DNA of 64,000 nt from an uncultured Tenacibaculum sp. (GCF_947504135.1 NZ_CANNGG010000004.1:186001-250000); one strand, 5' to 3'; counted from the first letter of the stretch, positions 51,493 to 61,298 are shown. The notes: generated from the letters alone by a model not told the origin. A program made the numbers and translations.

Positions 51493-52774
51493 TATTAAGC
51501 TCTTTTAATCTAACTGTTATTGCATTTTTGTGTGCTTGTAAACCTTCGGCTTCCGCCATCAATTCTATAGCCTCGCCTAGGTTATCTATACCTTCTTTAG
51601 TTACTTCTTGAAAGGTTATTTTCTTTACAAAACTGTCTAATGAAACACCACTATAGTTTTTTGCATAACCGTTAGTTGGCAAGGTGTGATTGGTACCACT
51701 AGCATAATCACCTGCACTTTCACAACTGTAATTTCCTAAGAATACTGAACCAGCATTTACAATTCCTTCGATATATTCAGAAGCTTTTTCTGATGCTATA
51801 ATTAAGTGTTCTGGTGCATACTCGTTACTAAAGTCTATACATTCTTCTTTAGAATTAAAAACCACTGTAAAGCTATTTCCTATTGCTTTTTTAGCAATCT
51901 CTTTCCTTGGTAAATCTTTTAACTGTTTCTTTAATTCTACTTCCACATTTTTAGCAACTTCTTCGTTAGTAGTTACCAATACTGATTGACTATCTGCTCC
52001 GTGTTCTGCTTGTGATAATAAATCGGAAGCTACAAAAACAGGGTTTGATGTTTCATCTGCAATTACCAATACTTCACTAGGGCCTGCTGGCATATCAATA
52101 GCTACCCCTTGTTGTTGTACTAACTCTTTTGCCTTGGTTACAAATTGATTTCCTGGTCCTAAAATTTTATATACTTGAGGAATTGTTTCTGTTCCGTATG
52201 CCATGGCTCCAATTGCCTGTGCTCCGCCTACTTTAAAAATTTTAGTTACTCCTACCATAGAAGCAGTGTATAGAATAGCTGGGTTAATCTTACCTTCTTT
52301 ATTCGTTGGAGTACACAATACTATTTCTTTACAACCCGCTATTTTTGCTGGAACTCCTAACATTAAAATAGTAGAAAATAAAGGGGCTGATCCTCCAGGA
52401 ATATACAAGCCTACTTTTTCTACTGCTACACTTTTTCTCCAACAAGTTACTCCTTTTGTTGTTGTTACTTTTTTAGTTTCTTCTTTTTGAGAAGTGTGAA
52501 ATTTTTCAATATTAGATTTTGCTAATTGTATAGCTGATTTTAACTCGTCTGAAACTAATTTTTCTGCTTCTTCCAACTCTTTTTCAGATACTTTTAAAGA
52601 GTTTAAAGAGACTCCATCAAATAACTGTGTATATTTTTTTAAGGCTTTATCTTTATTAAGCTTTACATCATTTAATATTGTTTGTACTGTTTCCTGTAAA
52701 CTGTTTTCACTTAAAGTAACTCTTTTACACAGTAACTCCAAAGTTTTTTTTCCTGGATTTTTTATAATTTTCAT
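51485..52774 (-). CDS. hisD: Histidinol dehydrogenase
   Basis: VGLYIPGGSAPLFSTILMLGVPAKIAG, GPSEVLVIAD, LSQAEHGADSQS. Confidence 0.97.
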   Translation of the reverse strand: MKIIKNPGKKTLELLCKRVTLSENSLQETVQTILNDVKLNKDKALKKYTQLFDGVSLNSLKVSEKELEEAEKLVSDELKSAIQLAKSNIEKFHTSQKEETKKVTTTKGVTCWRKSVAVEKVGLYIPGGSAPLFSTILMLGVPAKIAGCKEIVLCTPTNKEGKINPAILYTASMVGVTKIFKVGGAQAIGAMAYGTETIPQVYKILGPGNQFVTKAKELVQQQGVAIDMPAGPSEVLVIADETSNPVFVASDLLSQAEHGADSQSVLVTTNEEVAKNVEVELKKQLKDLPRKEIAKKAIGNSFTVVFNSKEECIDFSNEYAPEHLIIASEKASEYIEGIVNAGSVFLGNYSCESAGDYASGTNHTLPTNGYAKNYSGVSLDSFVKKITFQEVTKEGIDNLGEAIELMAEAEGLQAHKNAITVRLKELNNV

Positions 52775-52824
52775 CTGTTTATTTTTATTGTTTTTAGCTA
52801 TAATTATTGGCTACTTTTATGTTA

Positions 52825-53682
52825 TTAAACAACCATCTTTTCTATTGGGCATACCAAAATTCCTTCAGCTCCATTGTTCTTTAACTCATCTATAATTTCC
52901 CAAAACTGATTTTTATTTAATACTGAGTGTACAGAACTCCACCCTTCTTCTGCCAAAGGAAGTACTGTTGGACTACGCATTCCTGGTAAAATATCAATGA
53001 TTTTGTCTAGCTTTTCATTTGGAGCATTTAGTAACACATATCTTGATTGTCTTGCTTTTAATACTGATTGAAGTCTAAATTGTAATTTGTTAAGTATTTT
53101 TTGTTGTTTCTCTTGAATCTTAGGTGAAACTGCCAATACAGCTTCCGATTTTAACAAAACTTCTACTTCTTTTAAGTTATTTTTAAATAAAGTTGAACCG
53201 CTAGATACAATATCACAAATTCCGTCTGCTAATCCAATATTTGGAGCTATTTCAACAGAACCATTAATGATGTGTAATTGTGTTTTTATATTTTTTTCTT
53301 CTAAAAACTTTAAAACGGTGTTTGGGTATGACGTTGCTATTTTTTTATTCTGAAAGTAGTTTATTCCTGTATATTCCTCATTTTTAGGAATTGCTAAGGA
53401 CACTTTACATTTTGAAAAACCTAATTTTTCTATAAACTGAATTCCATTGCCTTTTTCAATCAATAAATTTTCTCCGATAATGGCTATGTCAACTACTCCA
53501 TCTTTTAAATATTGAGGAATATCTCCGTTTCTTAAATAAAAGATTTCCAAAGGAAAATTGTTTGCAGAAGCTTTTAGTTGGTCTTTTCCATTATCTATAG
53601 AAATACCGCAGTCTTTCAGTATTTGTAAGGAATCTTCGTTAAGTCTTCCTGATTTTTGTATGGCTATTTTTAATTTACTCAT
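52825..53682 (-). CDS. hisG: ATP phosphoribosyltransferase
   Basis: IAIQKSGRLNEDSLQILKDCG; HisG C-terminal regulatory-domain length; first gene of the his operon. Confidence 0.95.
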   Translation of the reverse strand: MSKLKIAIQKSGRLNEDSLQILKDCGISIDNGKDQLKASANNFPLEIFYLRNGDIPQYLKDGVVDIAIIGENLLIEKGNGIQFIEKLGFSKCKVSLAIPKNEEYTGINYFQNKKIATSYPNTVLKFLEEKNIKTQLHIINGSVEIAPNIGLADGICDIVSSGSTLFKNNLKEVEVLLKSEAVLAVSPKIQEKQQKILNKLQFRLQSVLKARQSRYVLLNAPNEKLDKIIDILPGMRSPTVLPLAEEGWSSVHSVLNKNQFWEIIDELKNNGAEGILVCPIEKMVV

Positions 53683-53749
53683 TTTAATTTTGAATAGGTT
53701 TGAGTAAATCTTTTGAGAAGTATTTTCGTGGCGCCTTGTTGAAAATAAA

Positions 53750-53778
53750 AAACCCGTTTGATTTACTCAAACGGGTTT
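53750..53778 (-). terminator. his operon attenuator terminator
   Basis: Minus strand aaacccgtttga-gtaaa-tcaaacgggttt followed by tttattttc, between the leader peptide and hisG. Confidence 0.85.
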
Positions 53779-53809
53779 AAAATATATCTTGATTTTATTC
53801 AATACATTT

Positions 53810-53866
53810 TCAGCTCGCCTGAGTGCAAGTATGAAAATGATGATGATGTAATTGAATAAAATTCAT
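53810..53866 (-). CDS. hisL: His operon leader peptide (18 aa)
   Basis: ATG AAT TTT ATT CAA TTA CAT CAT CAT CAT TTT CAT ACT TGC ACT CAG GCG AGC TGA = MNFIQLHHHHFHTCTQAS*, just upstream of the attenuator and hisG. Confidence 0.88.
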   Translation of the reverse strand: MNFIQLHHHHFHTCTQAS

Positions 53867-53936
53867 TTCTTTGTTTTTGTTGGTACAAATATCTTTAATA
53901 AAAATTGAATTATGCAAATTATTTTTAATAAAAATT

Positions 53937-53962
53937 AAAAACCACCTGAATTACAGATGGTT
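53937..53962 (-). terminator. Terminator after typA
   Basis: aaaccacctg-aatta-cagatggttt with poly-T on the minus strand. Confidence 0.6.
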
Positions 53963-53990
53963 TCTATGTTTATACCTAAAGTAGGTTAAA

Positions 53991-55763
53991 TTATTTTACA
54001 AAATTAATTTTACGCATACGTAAACTCTCTGGAGTAACTTCTAAATACTCATCTGGTCTAATATACTCCATACATTCTTCTAAAGAAAAATCAATTTTTG
54101 GAGCAATTTTAACGCCGTCATCAGAACCTGAAGCACGTACGTTAGTTAACTTCTTTCCTTTAATTAAGTTTACAGCCATATCATCTGCTTTCGCATTTTC
54201 ACCTACCACTTGACCTTTGTATATCTCTTGGTTTGGATCAATAAAGAAACGTCCTCTATCTTGTAAACGGTCAATTGCATAAGCAGTTGCTTTTCCTGTT
54301 TCAGAAGAAACAATAGCTCCTTTTAATTCTTCTGCAAACTCTCCTTTATAAGGTCCATATTCGCTGAATCGGTGGTTTATAATTGCTTGACCAGCTGTTG
54401 CTGTTAATATTTTATTACGTAAACCAATTAACCCTCTTGATGGAATGGTAAATTCTAAGTGTTGTAAATCTCCTTTTGGCTCCATTACTAATAAGTCTCC
54501 TTTACGTAAAGAAACTAAGTTAATTGCTTTAGAAGCTACATCTTCAGGAACATCAATTGATAATGTTTCGTATGGTTCACACTTAACTCCGTCAATCTCT
54601 TTTAAAATTACTTGAGGACGACCTACTTGTAACTCATATCCTTCACGACGCATCGTTTCAATTAATACTGATAAGTGCAATACTCCACGTCCGAAAACGT
54701 TAAACTTATCCTCTGTATCAGTTTCATCAACACGTAACGCTAAGTTTTTCTCCATCTCTTTAAATAAGCGATCACGTAAGTGACGAGAAGTTACAAACTT
54801 ACCTTCTTTACCAAAGAATGGAGAGTTATTAATAGTAAATAACATACTCATAGTAGGTTGATCTACTTCAATTCTTGGTAATGCTTCTGGGTTATCTACA
54901 TCTGCAATAGTATCACCAATTTCAAAATCATCTAAACCTGTTACTGCACAAATATCTCCACTACGAACTTTATCTGCTTCAGCTTTACCCATTCCTTCAA
55001 AAACGTGTAATTCTTTAATGCGGACTTTTTTAGTAGTTCCATCTGCTTTACAAAGCATGTAGTCTTTATTCTTTTCTAAATCTCCACGATATACACGTCC
55101 AATAGCAATTCTTCCTTTAAATGAAGAATAATCTAACGATGTAATTTGCATTTGAGGAGATCCTTCACGATATGGTGCTTCTGGAATTGTTTCTAAAACA
55201 GCATCTAACAAAGGAACGATATCTTCAGTTGGTTTTTGCCAATCTGTACTCATCCAACCATTTTTAGCTGAACCGTAAATAGTTGTAAAGTCTAATTGAT
55301 CTTCATTTGCTTCTAAAGCAAACATTAAATCAAATACTTTTTCGTGTACTAACTCTGGTGTACAGTTTTCTTTATCTACTTTGTTTACTACTACAATAGG
55401 AGTTAACCCTAATTCAATAGCTTTTCCTAATACGAAACGTGTTTGAGGCATTGGTCCTTCAAAAGCATCAACCAATAATAAAACTCCATCTGCCATTTTT
55501 AGTACACGTTCTACTTCTCCACCAAAATCGGCGTGACCAGGAGTATCAATTACATTAATCTTCACCCCTTTGTAGTTTACGGATACATTTTTAGATAAAA
55601 TGGTAATACCACGTTCACGTTCTAAGTCGTTATTATCTAATAATAAATCAGTACGCTCTTTACGTTCATCTAAAATTTTAGCTTGATCTATAATTTTGTC
55701 TACCAAGGTTGTCTTACCGTGGTCAACGTGTGCTATAATAGCAATGTTTCTTATTGATTGCAT
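53991..55763 (-). CDS. typA: Translational GTPase TypA/BipA
   Basis: IAHVDHGKTTLVDKI, ERERGITILSKN, DTPGHADFGGEVERVL, NKVDKE. Confidence 0.97.
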   Translation of the reverse strand: MQSIRNIAIIAHVDHGKTTLVDKIIDQAKILDERKERTDLLLDNNDLERERGITILSKNVSVNYKGVKINVIDTPGHADFGGEVERVLKMADGVLLLVDAFEGPMPQTRFVLGKAIELGLTPIVVVNKVDKENCTPELVHEKVFDLMFALEANEDQLDFTTIYGSAKNGWMSTDWQKPTEDIVPLLDAVLETIPEAPYREGSPQMQITSLDYSSFKGRIAIGRVYRGDLEKNKDYMLCKADGTTKKVRIKELHVFEGMGKAEADKVRSGDICAVTGLDDFEIGDTIADVDNPEALPRIEVDQPTMSMLFTINNSPFFGKEGKFVTSRHLRDRLFKEMEKNLALRVDETDTEDKFNVFGRGVLHLSVLIETMRREGYELQVGRPQVILKEIDGVKCEPYETLSIDVPEDVASKAINLVSLRKGDLLVMEPKGDLQHLEFTIPSRGLIGLRNKILTATAGQAIINHRFSEYGPYKGEFAEELKGAIVSSETGKATAYAIDRLQDRGRFFIDPNQEIYKGQVVGENAKADDMAVNLIKGKKLTNVRASGSDDGVKIAPKIDFSLEECMEYIRPDEYLEVTPESLRMRKINFVK

Positions 55764-55992
55764 TCGTGCTTATTTTGAAGCTGCAAAAGTAGTGTTTTAT
55801 TGTTTACGATTAACGAAATTTTATTTATGAATTCGTAATATTTTATTTAAAGCTTTACAAAAAGTACTTTTTTTATAACATCTTTATACACTTTCTCTTT
55901 GCTTATTAAGGGATGCTGTAGTTTTAATTGATTGATTTCCCTTAATAATTTGGAAGAAATAAATACTCAATTTTTAGTTATTTAGAAATACA

Positions 55993-56301
55993 TTACTCTG
56001 GTTTTGTATCTTCTAACTCTTCATCATCTGCTCTAAAAGCACTAGGAAGTATGTCGGGTATTAATTTGATTAGTAAAGGCAAAAGTATGGCTCCTCCAGG
56101 AAGCATAAACACAGTAAAAGCAGGAATTGCTTTACAAATATCAAGTGTTTGTTCTTTTACTTTTGCCTTTTCTTCGTCTGTTAATGAAGTTGTTAGTGAT
56201 TTTCTAACAAGAAATAGAAGCTCCCTGCTTTCTTGAAGTTCTTTTGCTAATCTTTTTTTATTTTTATAGATAGCCTCTTTTATTTCATCAACTGTATTCA
56301 T
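55993..56301 (-). CDS. LETM1-like small membrane protein
   Basis: 102 aa; IPAFTVFMLPGGAILLPLLIKLIPDILPSAF resembles the LETM1 core. Confidence 0.65.
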   Translation of the reverse strand: MNTVDEIKEAIYKNKKRLAKELQESRELLFLVRKSLTTSLTDEEKAKVKEQTLDICKAIPAFTVFMLPGGAILLPLLIKLIPDILPSAFRADDEELEDTKPE

Positions 56302-57464
56302 TACAGCTTACGACGGGCTTTTTCAGTTTTGAGTAAATTCAATTCTCTTGAAGTTTGTCCTGCTACAGAAGTATTTTCTTCTGCTCTACGAATTAAGTAA
56401 GGCATTACATCACGAACAGGACCAAAAGGAACATATTTCGCTACATTATATCCTTCTTTAGCTAAATTAAAACTAATGTGATCACTCATACCATATAATT
56501 GACCAAACCACATACGTTTATCATCTACAGCAATATTGTGTTCTTTAGCTAAATCCATCAACAAATATGAGCTTTCTTCATTGTGAGTTCCTGCAAAGAT
56601 CGCCATATTTTTATGATCCATCATATAACGAACTGCTTCGTTATAATTGTCATCAGTAGCTTGTTTATCAACACAGATAGGAGATTCATAACCGTTTTCT
56701 TTGGCTCTTTCACGTTCTTTCTCCATATAAGCTCCACGAACCACTTTCATTCCAATATGATATCCTTTTTGGTGAGCTCTTTGATGTAAGTTTCGTAAAT
56801 ACTCCATACGGTCGTGACGATACATTTGTAGCGTATTGAAAACAATAGCCTTTTCTTTATTGTAGATTTCCATTAACTCTTCAATTAAATCATCAGCAGC
56901 ATCTTGCATCCAACTTTCTTCTGCATCTATCAATAACGGAACATCTTTTGCTTTTGCAGCCTTACATACAGTATGAAAACGTTCTAAAACTCTATCCCAC
57001 TCTACTTTTTCTTCTGAAGTTAATTCTTTTCCTTCAGTTAACTTTTGATATAAAACGAAACGTCCGAAACCTGTTGGTTTAAAAACAGCATAAGGTATAG
57101 ATTGTTTTTCTTCAGCAAAATCAATCGTTTTCAACGTCATTTTTAAAGCATCATCAAACTGAGCTTCATCTTCCTTTCCTTCTACTGAATAATCTAAAAC
57201 ACTGTGTACATTACCTTGTTCGTACATTTTTTCGATATTAGGTAAGCAATCATCTTCACTTACTCCTCCACAAAAATGATCAAAAACTGTTGAACGGATT
57301 AATCCTTCAACTGGTAAATGAGCTTTCAAAGCAAAATTAGTTACCGCAGTACCAATACGAACCATTGGTTGGCTTTGAATCATTTTAAATAAAAAATAGG
57401 CACGCTCTAGCTCTGAATCAGATTTTAATTTAAAAGCAGTTTCGGTGTTGTCAAAAAGTCTCAT
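56301..57464 (-). CDS. Proline dehydrogenase
   Basis: 387 aa; DHFCGGVSEDDCLPNI, KPTGFGRFVLYQKL, KVVRGAYMEKERERA, GQLYGMSDHISFNLA. Confidence 0.93.
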   Translation of the reverse strand: MRLFDNTETAFKLKSDSELERAYFLFKMIQSQPMVRIGTAVTNFALKAHLPVEGLIRSTVFDHFCGGVSEDDCLPNIEKMYEQGNVHSVLDYSVEGKEDEAQFDDALKMTLKTIDFAEEKQSIPYAVFKPTGFGRFVLYQKLTEGKELTSEEKVEWDRVLERFHTVCKAAKAKDVPLLIDAEESWMQDAADDLIEELMEIYNKEKAIVFNTLQMYRHDRMEYLRNLHQRAHQKGYHIGMKVVRGAYMEKERERAKENGYESPICVDKQATDDNYNEAVRYMMDHKNMAIFAGTHNEESSYLLMDLAKEHNIAVDDKRMWFGQLYGMSDHISFNLAKEGYNVAKYVPFGPVRDVMPYLIRRAEENTSVAGQTSRELNLLKTEKARRKL

Positions 57465-57567
57465 TGTCGAGGTGTATTAATGTCTTATATTTAAAGACAA
57501 ATATAAATTAGTAGAGTGATATATTTTAATTTTTTCTGTTTAATTTCGCTGTATATTTTTAATAACA

Positions 57568-58626
57568 ATGACTACAATTAACGCAGCAACATATCCTATT
57601 CATTTTGATGAAAAAGCTTATAACGAATTAACTTCTTTAGTTTCTAAAAAAAATTACTCCTCTGTATTTATTTTAGTTGATGATAATACTTTAGAACACT
57701 GTTATCCTCGATTTATGCAATTATTTGCTACAGATAAACCTATTGAAGTCATTCAAATTGATGCTGGTGAAGTTCATAAAAACATAGAAACTTGTATGGG
57801 TGTATGGAACGTGATGACTGAATTGGGCGCCGATAGAAAAAGTTTACTTATTACTTTAGGAGGCGGTGTTATTACAGATTTAGGTGGTTTTGTTGCTTCA
57901 ACGTTTAAAAGAGGGATTGATTTTGTGAACATCCCTACCACTTTATTGAGCATGGTAGATGCTTCTGTTGGGGGAAAAACAGGTGTTGACTTAGGTGTAT
58001 TAAAAAACCAGATTGGTGTATTTGCTAATCCTGAGTTAATTATTATTGACCCTGAATACTTACACACCTTAACTCCCAGAGAAATTCGTTCTGGTACTGC
58101 GGAAATTATTAAGTATGGAATGACCCACGACATCAAGTTATTTAATGAAATTAAAGATAATGATAAACTTAATATTGTTGATTTGATTCATCGTTCGATA
58201 GAAATTAAGAATGAAGTTGTTTTAGAAGACCCTAAAGAACAAGGTGTTCGTAAGGTTTTAAACTGGGGACATACTATTGGGCATGGTGTAGAGTCTTATT
58301 TTTTAGAGAACCCGAAAAAGGAAGCTCTAACACATGGTGAAGCTATTGCCATAGGAATGGTTTGTGAGGCTTATCTGTCTTCTGAAATTTTAGGTTTTTC
58401 AAAGGAAAAAGTATCAGAAATAAAAGAAGCCATTATTAAGGTTTACGGAAAAGTAACGATCGATAAAGACGATTTTCAGTCTATTATTGAGTTGATGAAG
58501 CATGATAAAAAGAATGTGGCTGGTGAAATAAACTTTGTTTTATTAAATGATTATGAAGATTTTAAAATCAACTGCAAAGCTTCCGAAGAACTGATTAAAG
58601 AAAGTTTAGCTTTTTATAACGCATAA
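57568..58626 (+). CDS. aroB: 3-dehydroquinate synthase
   Basis: LGGGVITDLGGFVASTFKRGIDFVNIPTTLLSMVDASVGGKTGVDLG. Confidence 0.96.
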   Translation: MTTINAATYPIHFDEKAYNELTSLVSKKNYSSVFILVDDNTLEHCYPRFMQLFATDKPIEVIQIDAGEVHKNIETCMGVWNVMTELGADRKSLLITLGGGVITDLGGFVASTFKRGIDFVNIPTTLLSMVDASVGGKTGVDLGVLKNQIGVFANPELIIIDPEYLHTLTPREIRSGTAEIIKYGMTHDIKLFNEIKDNDKLNIVDLIHRSIEIKNEVVLEDPKEQGVRKVLNWGHTIGHGVESYFLENPKKEALTHGEAIAIGMVCEAYLSSEILGFSKEKVSEIKEAIIKVYGKVTIDKDDFQSIIELMKHDKKNVAGEINFVLLNDYEDFKINCKASEELIKESLAFYNA

Positions 58627-58657
58627 AAAAAGAGCAACTTTAAAGTTGCTCTTTTTT
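58627..58657. terminator. Bidirectional terminator hairpin
   Basis: aaaaagagcaacttta-aagttgctcttttt between convergent genes. Confidence 0.8.
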
Positions 58658-58661
58658 TATT

Positions 58662-59549
58662 TTATTTGGTAACGGTAATTGGAATACTATCTTGAGAACC
58701 GTATAACTTGATCTCAGTAATATCGGCTGGCATATTTAATCCGTTTTTAATAATTACGTTTTTTACACTTTTAATAACATCACTTTTTATTTCTAAAGTA
58801 CCACGTTTGTATTCTTTAGTTTTTGTCCAAAAAATTACCTTTAAATTAACGGTACTAACACCTAAACTATCAACCGTAACAAAACATTGATGTTCATCGG
58901 TATTTATTACTCCTTTTGTGCTAATTACTGCATCAATAATTACTTTTTTTGCAGTATCAATATCGTCATCATAATCAATACCAACAACAAAATCTGAACG
59001 ATAAAATCCGTCTTCAGTATAGTTATAAACTGGTTTTTTTACAATGTCACTATTCGGAATATATACATCTCTTCCATCGAAGGTTTTTAGTTTACTAAAT
59101 CGAAACTCCATCATCTTTACTTTTCCAAAAATATCTCCGATTTTAACTGTATCATTTACATTGAAAGGTCTGTTAAAAGATAAAATAACACCTGAAATAA
59201 AATTTTCTCCAACATCTTTAAAAGCAAAACCTAAAATAACAGCTGATGCACCTGCTGCTGTTAATAAACCGGTTGCTATACTACCTAATCCTGCTATTTT
59301 TAACCCCAACATTAAAACCAGAGTAATTAACCCTATTTTAATAGTTTTACTTAAAAAATTTGTCATTAAAGGATCATGAGTTTTTTTAGATATCGTTTTT
59401 CTAAAAAGCGATGAAATAAAATTTGCTAACAAAATACCTAAAGCAATTATAATTATTGCGATTATAATACCGGGTATTTGAGACACAAACTCATTCCAAT
59501 ACTCTTCAGTTGCTGTTTTGATTTTATTTATAGTGTTATTAAAGTTCAT
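58662..59549 (-). CDS. Small-conductance mechanosensitive channel (MscS family)
   Basis: 295 aa; GFAFKDVGENFISGVILSFNRPFNVNDTVKIGD. Confidence 0.93.
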   Translation of the reverse strand: MNFNNTINKIKTATEEYWNEFVSQIPGIIIAIIIIALGILLANFISSLFRKTISKKTHDPLMTNFLSKTIKIGLITLVLMLGLKIAGLGSIATGLLTAAGASAVILGFAFKDVGENFISGVILSFNRPFNVNDTVKIGDIFGKVKMMEFRFSKLKTFDGRDVYIPNSDIVKKPVYNYTEDGFYRSDFVVGIDYDDDIDTAKKVIIDAVISTKGVINTDEHQCFVTVDSLGVSTVNLKVIFWTKTKEYKRGTLEIKSDVIKSVKNVIIKNGLNMPADITEIKLYGSQDSIPITVTK

Positions 59550-59602
59550 TTATTGTTTTTAATGTTATTACTTAGTATTGCTAGAAATTAGATTTACATA
59601 AA

Positions 59603-60103
59603 TTACATTACCAAGTCTTCTTTTAACTGTTCTACGGTACTTTTGCTCCAAGCGTTCAACATCCAACTTGTTTTTTCTAAAGAAGCAATATATCCTCCCA
59701 TTAAATCTATCGTTCCCTCATCTTCTGCTTCTTCCGCTTTTTTTATCACATTTGCCATTTGCTTTAATAATGTTTTATGATCATCTAATAAAATATAAAT
59801 CATATCACTATCTGTTTGAAAAGGACTTTCTTCTGATATATTTGCTATCTTTAAATACTTACTATATCTACTAATTGGATGATACTGTAAAGTTAAAATA
59901 CGTTCTGCGATCTCATCTATTTTAACTCTAGCATCACTATACATTTCTTCAAATTTTTCATGTAGTTCAAAAAAGTTTTTCCCCACAATATTCCAATGAA
60001 AATTTCTTAACTTTTGATAGTATATGTGATATTCAGCCAATAATTGGTTTAATTCTTTTGCTACTGGTAATACTTTTTCTGTTTGTATGTTTAAATAATT
60101 CAT
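59603..60103 (-). CDS. dps: Dps family ferritin-like DNA-binding protein
   Basis: LLAEYHIYYQKLRNFHWNIVGKNFFELHEKFEEMYSDARVKIDEIAERIL. Confidence 0.92.
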   Translation of the reverse strand: MNYLNIQTEKVLPVAKELNQLLAEYHIYYQKLRNFHWNIVGKNFFELHEKFEEMYSDARVKIDEIAERILTLQYHPISRYSKYLKIANISEESPFQTDSDMIYILLDDHKTLLKQMANVIKKAEEAEDEGTIDLMGGYIASLEKTSWMLNAWSKSTVEQLKEDLVM

Positions 60104-60139
60104 TATTTTATATGTTTTTTAGGTTAATAATAAGTTTAT

Positions 60140-60202
60140 TACAAAATTAATTTATATATACAGTGTTGTTTTGCTCTATCAATTTTGATGTTTGCTCATT
60201 TC
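60140..60202 (-). promoter_or_regulatory. dps promoter with paired direct repeats and TAATTTTGTA core
   Basis: Minus strand GAAATGAGCAAAC, then TGATAGAGCAAAA 21 bp on, then 25 nt, then TAATTTTGTA (60149-60140). Confidence 0.65.
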
Positions 60203-60224
60203 AAAAAATTAAAAAGAATTGTAT

Positions 60225-60257
60225 AAAAAAAGAGATGAATTAATTCACCTCTTTTTG
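60225..60257 (-). terminator. Terminator after 60277..60825
   Basis: aaaagagatgaattaattcacctctttt-type hairpin with flanking A/T tracts. Confidence 0.55.
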
Positions 60258-60276
60258 TTTATCGATTTCTTAAATA

Positions 60277-60825
60277 TTACATTTTAACTGTTTCGAAAAT
60301 TGCATATTCAAGCTTGTTAGTTTCTTTATTTCTATACTCAATAATAAAATCACCGTATTTATTAAAGTATCCTACTCCGTTAAACTCATCACCTTGTACT
60401 ACATAAAAATCGTTATTAATCGATCTATAAGCTCTGGCTGAAGTAACGTCTTCGTTATTAACTTTGCGGGTAATTAATAAATCTTTTTGATCAATTAAAA
60501 AACCATATTGTTTACCTTTATATTTAAAGTAATTTACTTTAGTTTTTGAATCGTAAAATGGATCTTTATCGTTATCAACCATAATTGTTTTTTCAACTGC
60601 AACAGGTGTTTCGATTACACCTTGATTCAACTGGTGTTTTTGTTTAGAGTCAAACTTTACTTTTTTCTCTTTTGTGGTTACAACTTTTACTTTGGTATCG
60701 TAAGTTTCACCTTTTTCGTTAACTTTTTTAGCTTTTTTAACCTCTGTGGTTTTGATTACTTCTGTTTGTGCGTTTACCGTCATAATACCTGCGATAAACA
60801 ATAAACCTACTATTAAATTTTTCAT
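60277..60825 (-). CDS. Secreted hypothetical protein
   Basis: 182 aa; signal peptide MKNLIVGLLFIAGIMTVNAQ. Confidence 0.75.
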   Translation of the reverse strand: MKNLIVGLLFIAGIMTVNAQTEVIKTTEVKKAKKVNEKGETYDTKVKVVTTKEKKVKFDSKQKHQLNQGVIETPVAVEKTIMVDNDKDPFYDSKTKVNYFKYKGKQYGFLIDQKDLLITRKVNNEDVTSARAYRSINNDFYVVQGDEFNGVGYFNKYGDFIIEYRNKETNKLEYAIFETVKM

Positions 60826-60946
60826 TTTTACTATGTTTAAATTAAAATTATAAGTAGCTTGTTTTTAAGATGTCTACTTTTTAACATCTGATATATTTTA
60901 AATCTCTATTCTTTTTTATGACTTTGAACTTAGGTTATTTGTCTTG

Positions 60947-61010
60947 TACAAAATTAGCTGAGATATATTAAGTTATTTAGCTCATTTAATTTTTGTTTTT
61001 TGTTCATTTC
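60947..61010 (-). promoter_or_regulatory. Promoter with paired direct repeats and TAATTTTGTA core, upstream of 60277..60825
   Basis: Minus strand GAAATGAACAAAA, then TAAATGAGCTAAA 22 bp on, then 25 nt, then TAATTTTGTA (60956-60947). Confidence 0.65.
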
Positions 61011-61136
61011 ATAATATAGAGGGTATTTTTCGTGTTTTAAATCAATTTTATGCAAACATATATGAGATACATTTAAAATATGTAAATAAAATTCGTGCTT
61101 GCATAATTTTGAGTTTGCTTAGCTGTTAAGGTTTGA

Positions 61137-61298
61137 TTATACTCTTTTTTTACCTGTAAGTAATGATATTACAAATAGTATTAAGAAAATAAAGAATGCG
61201 ATTTTAGCAAATCCTGTAGCTGCTCCTGCAATTCCACCAAAACCTAAGATTCCAGCAATAATTGCGATAATAATAAATGTGATTGTCCAACGTAACAT
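61137..61298 (-). CDS. DUF1328 (YtjA-like) membrane miniprotein, 53 aa, missing from the ORF track
   Basis: Minus strand [53 protein letters not shown]. Confidence 0.92.
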   Translation of the reverse strand: MLRWTITFIIIAIIAGILGFGGIAGAATGFAKIAFFIFLILFVISLLTGKKRV

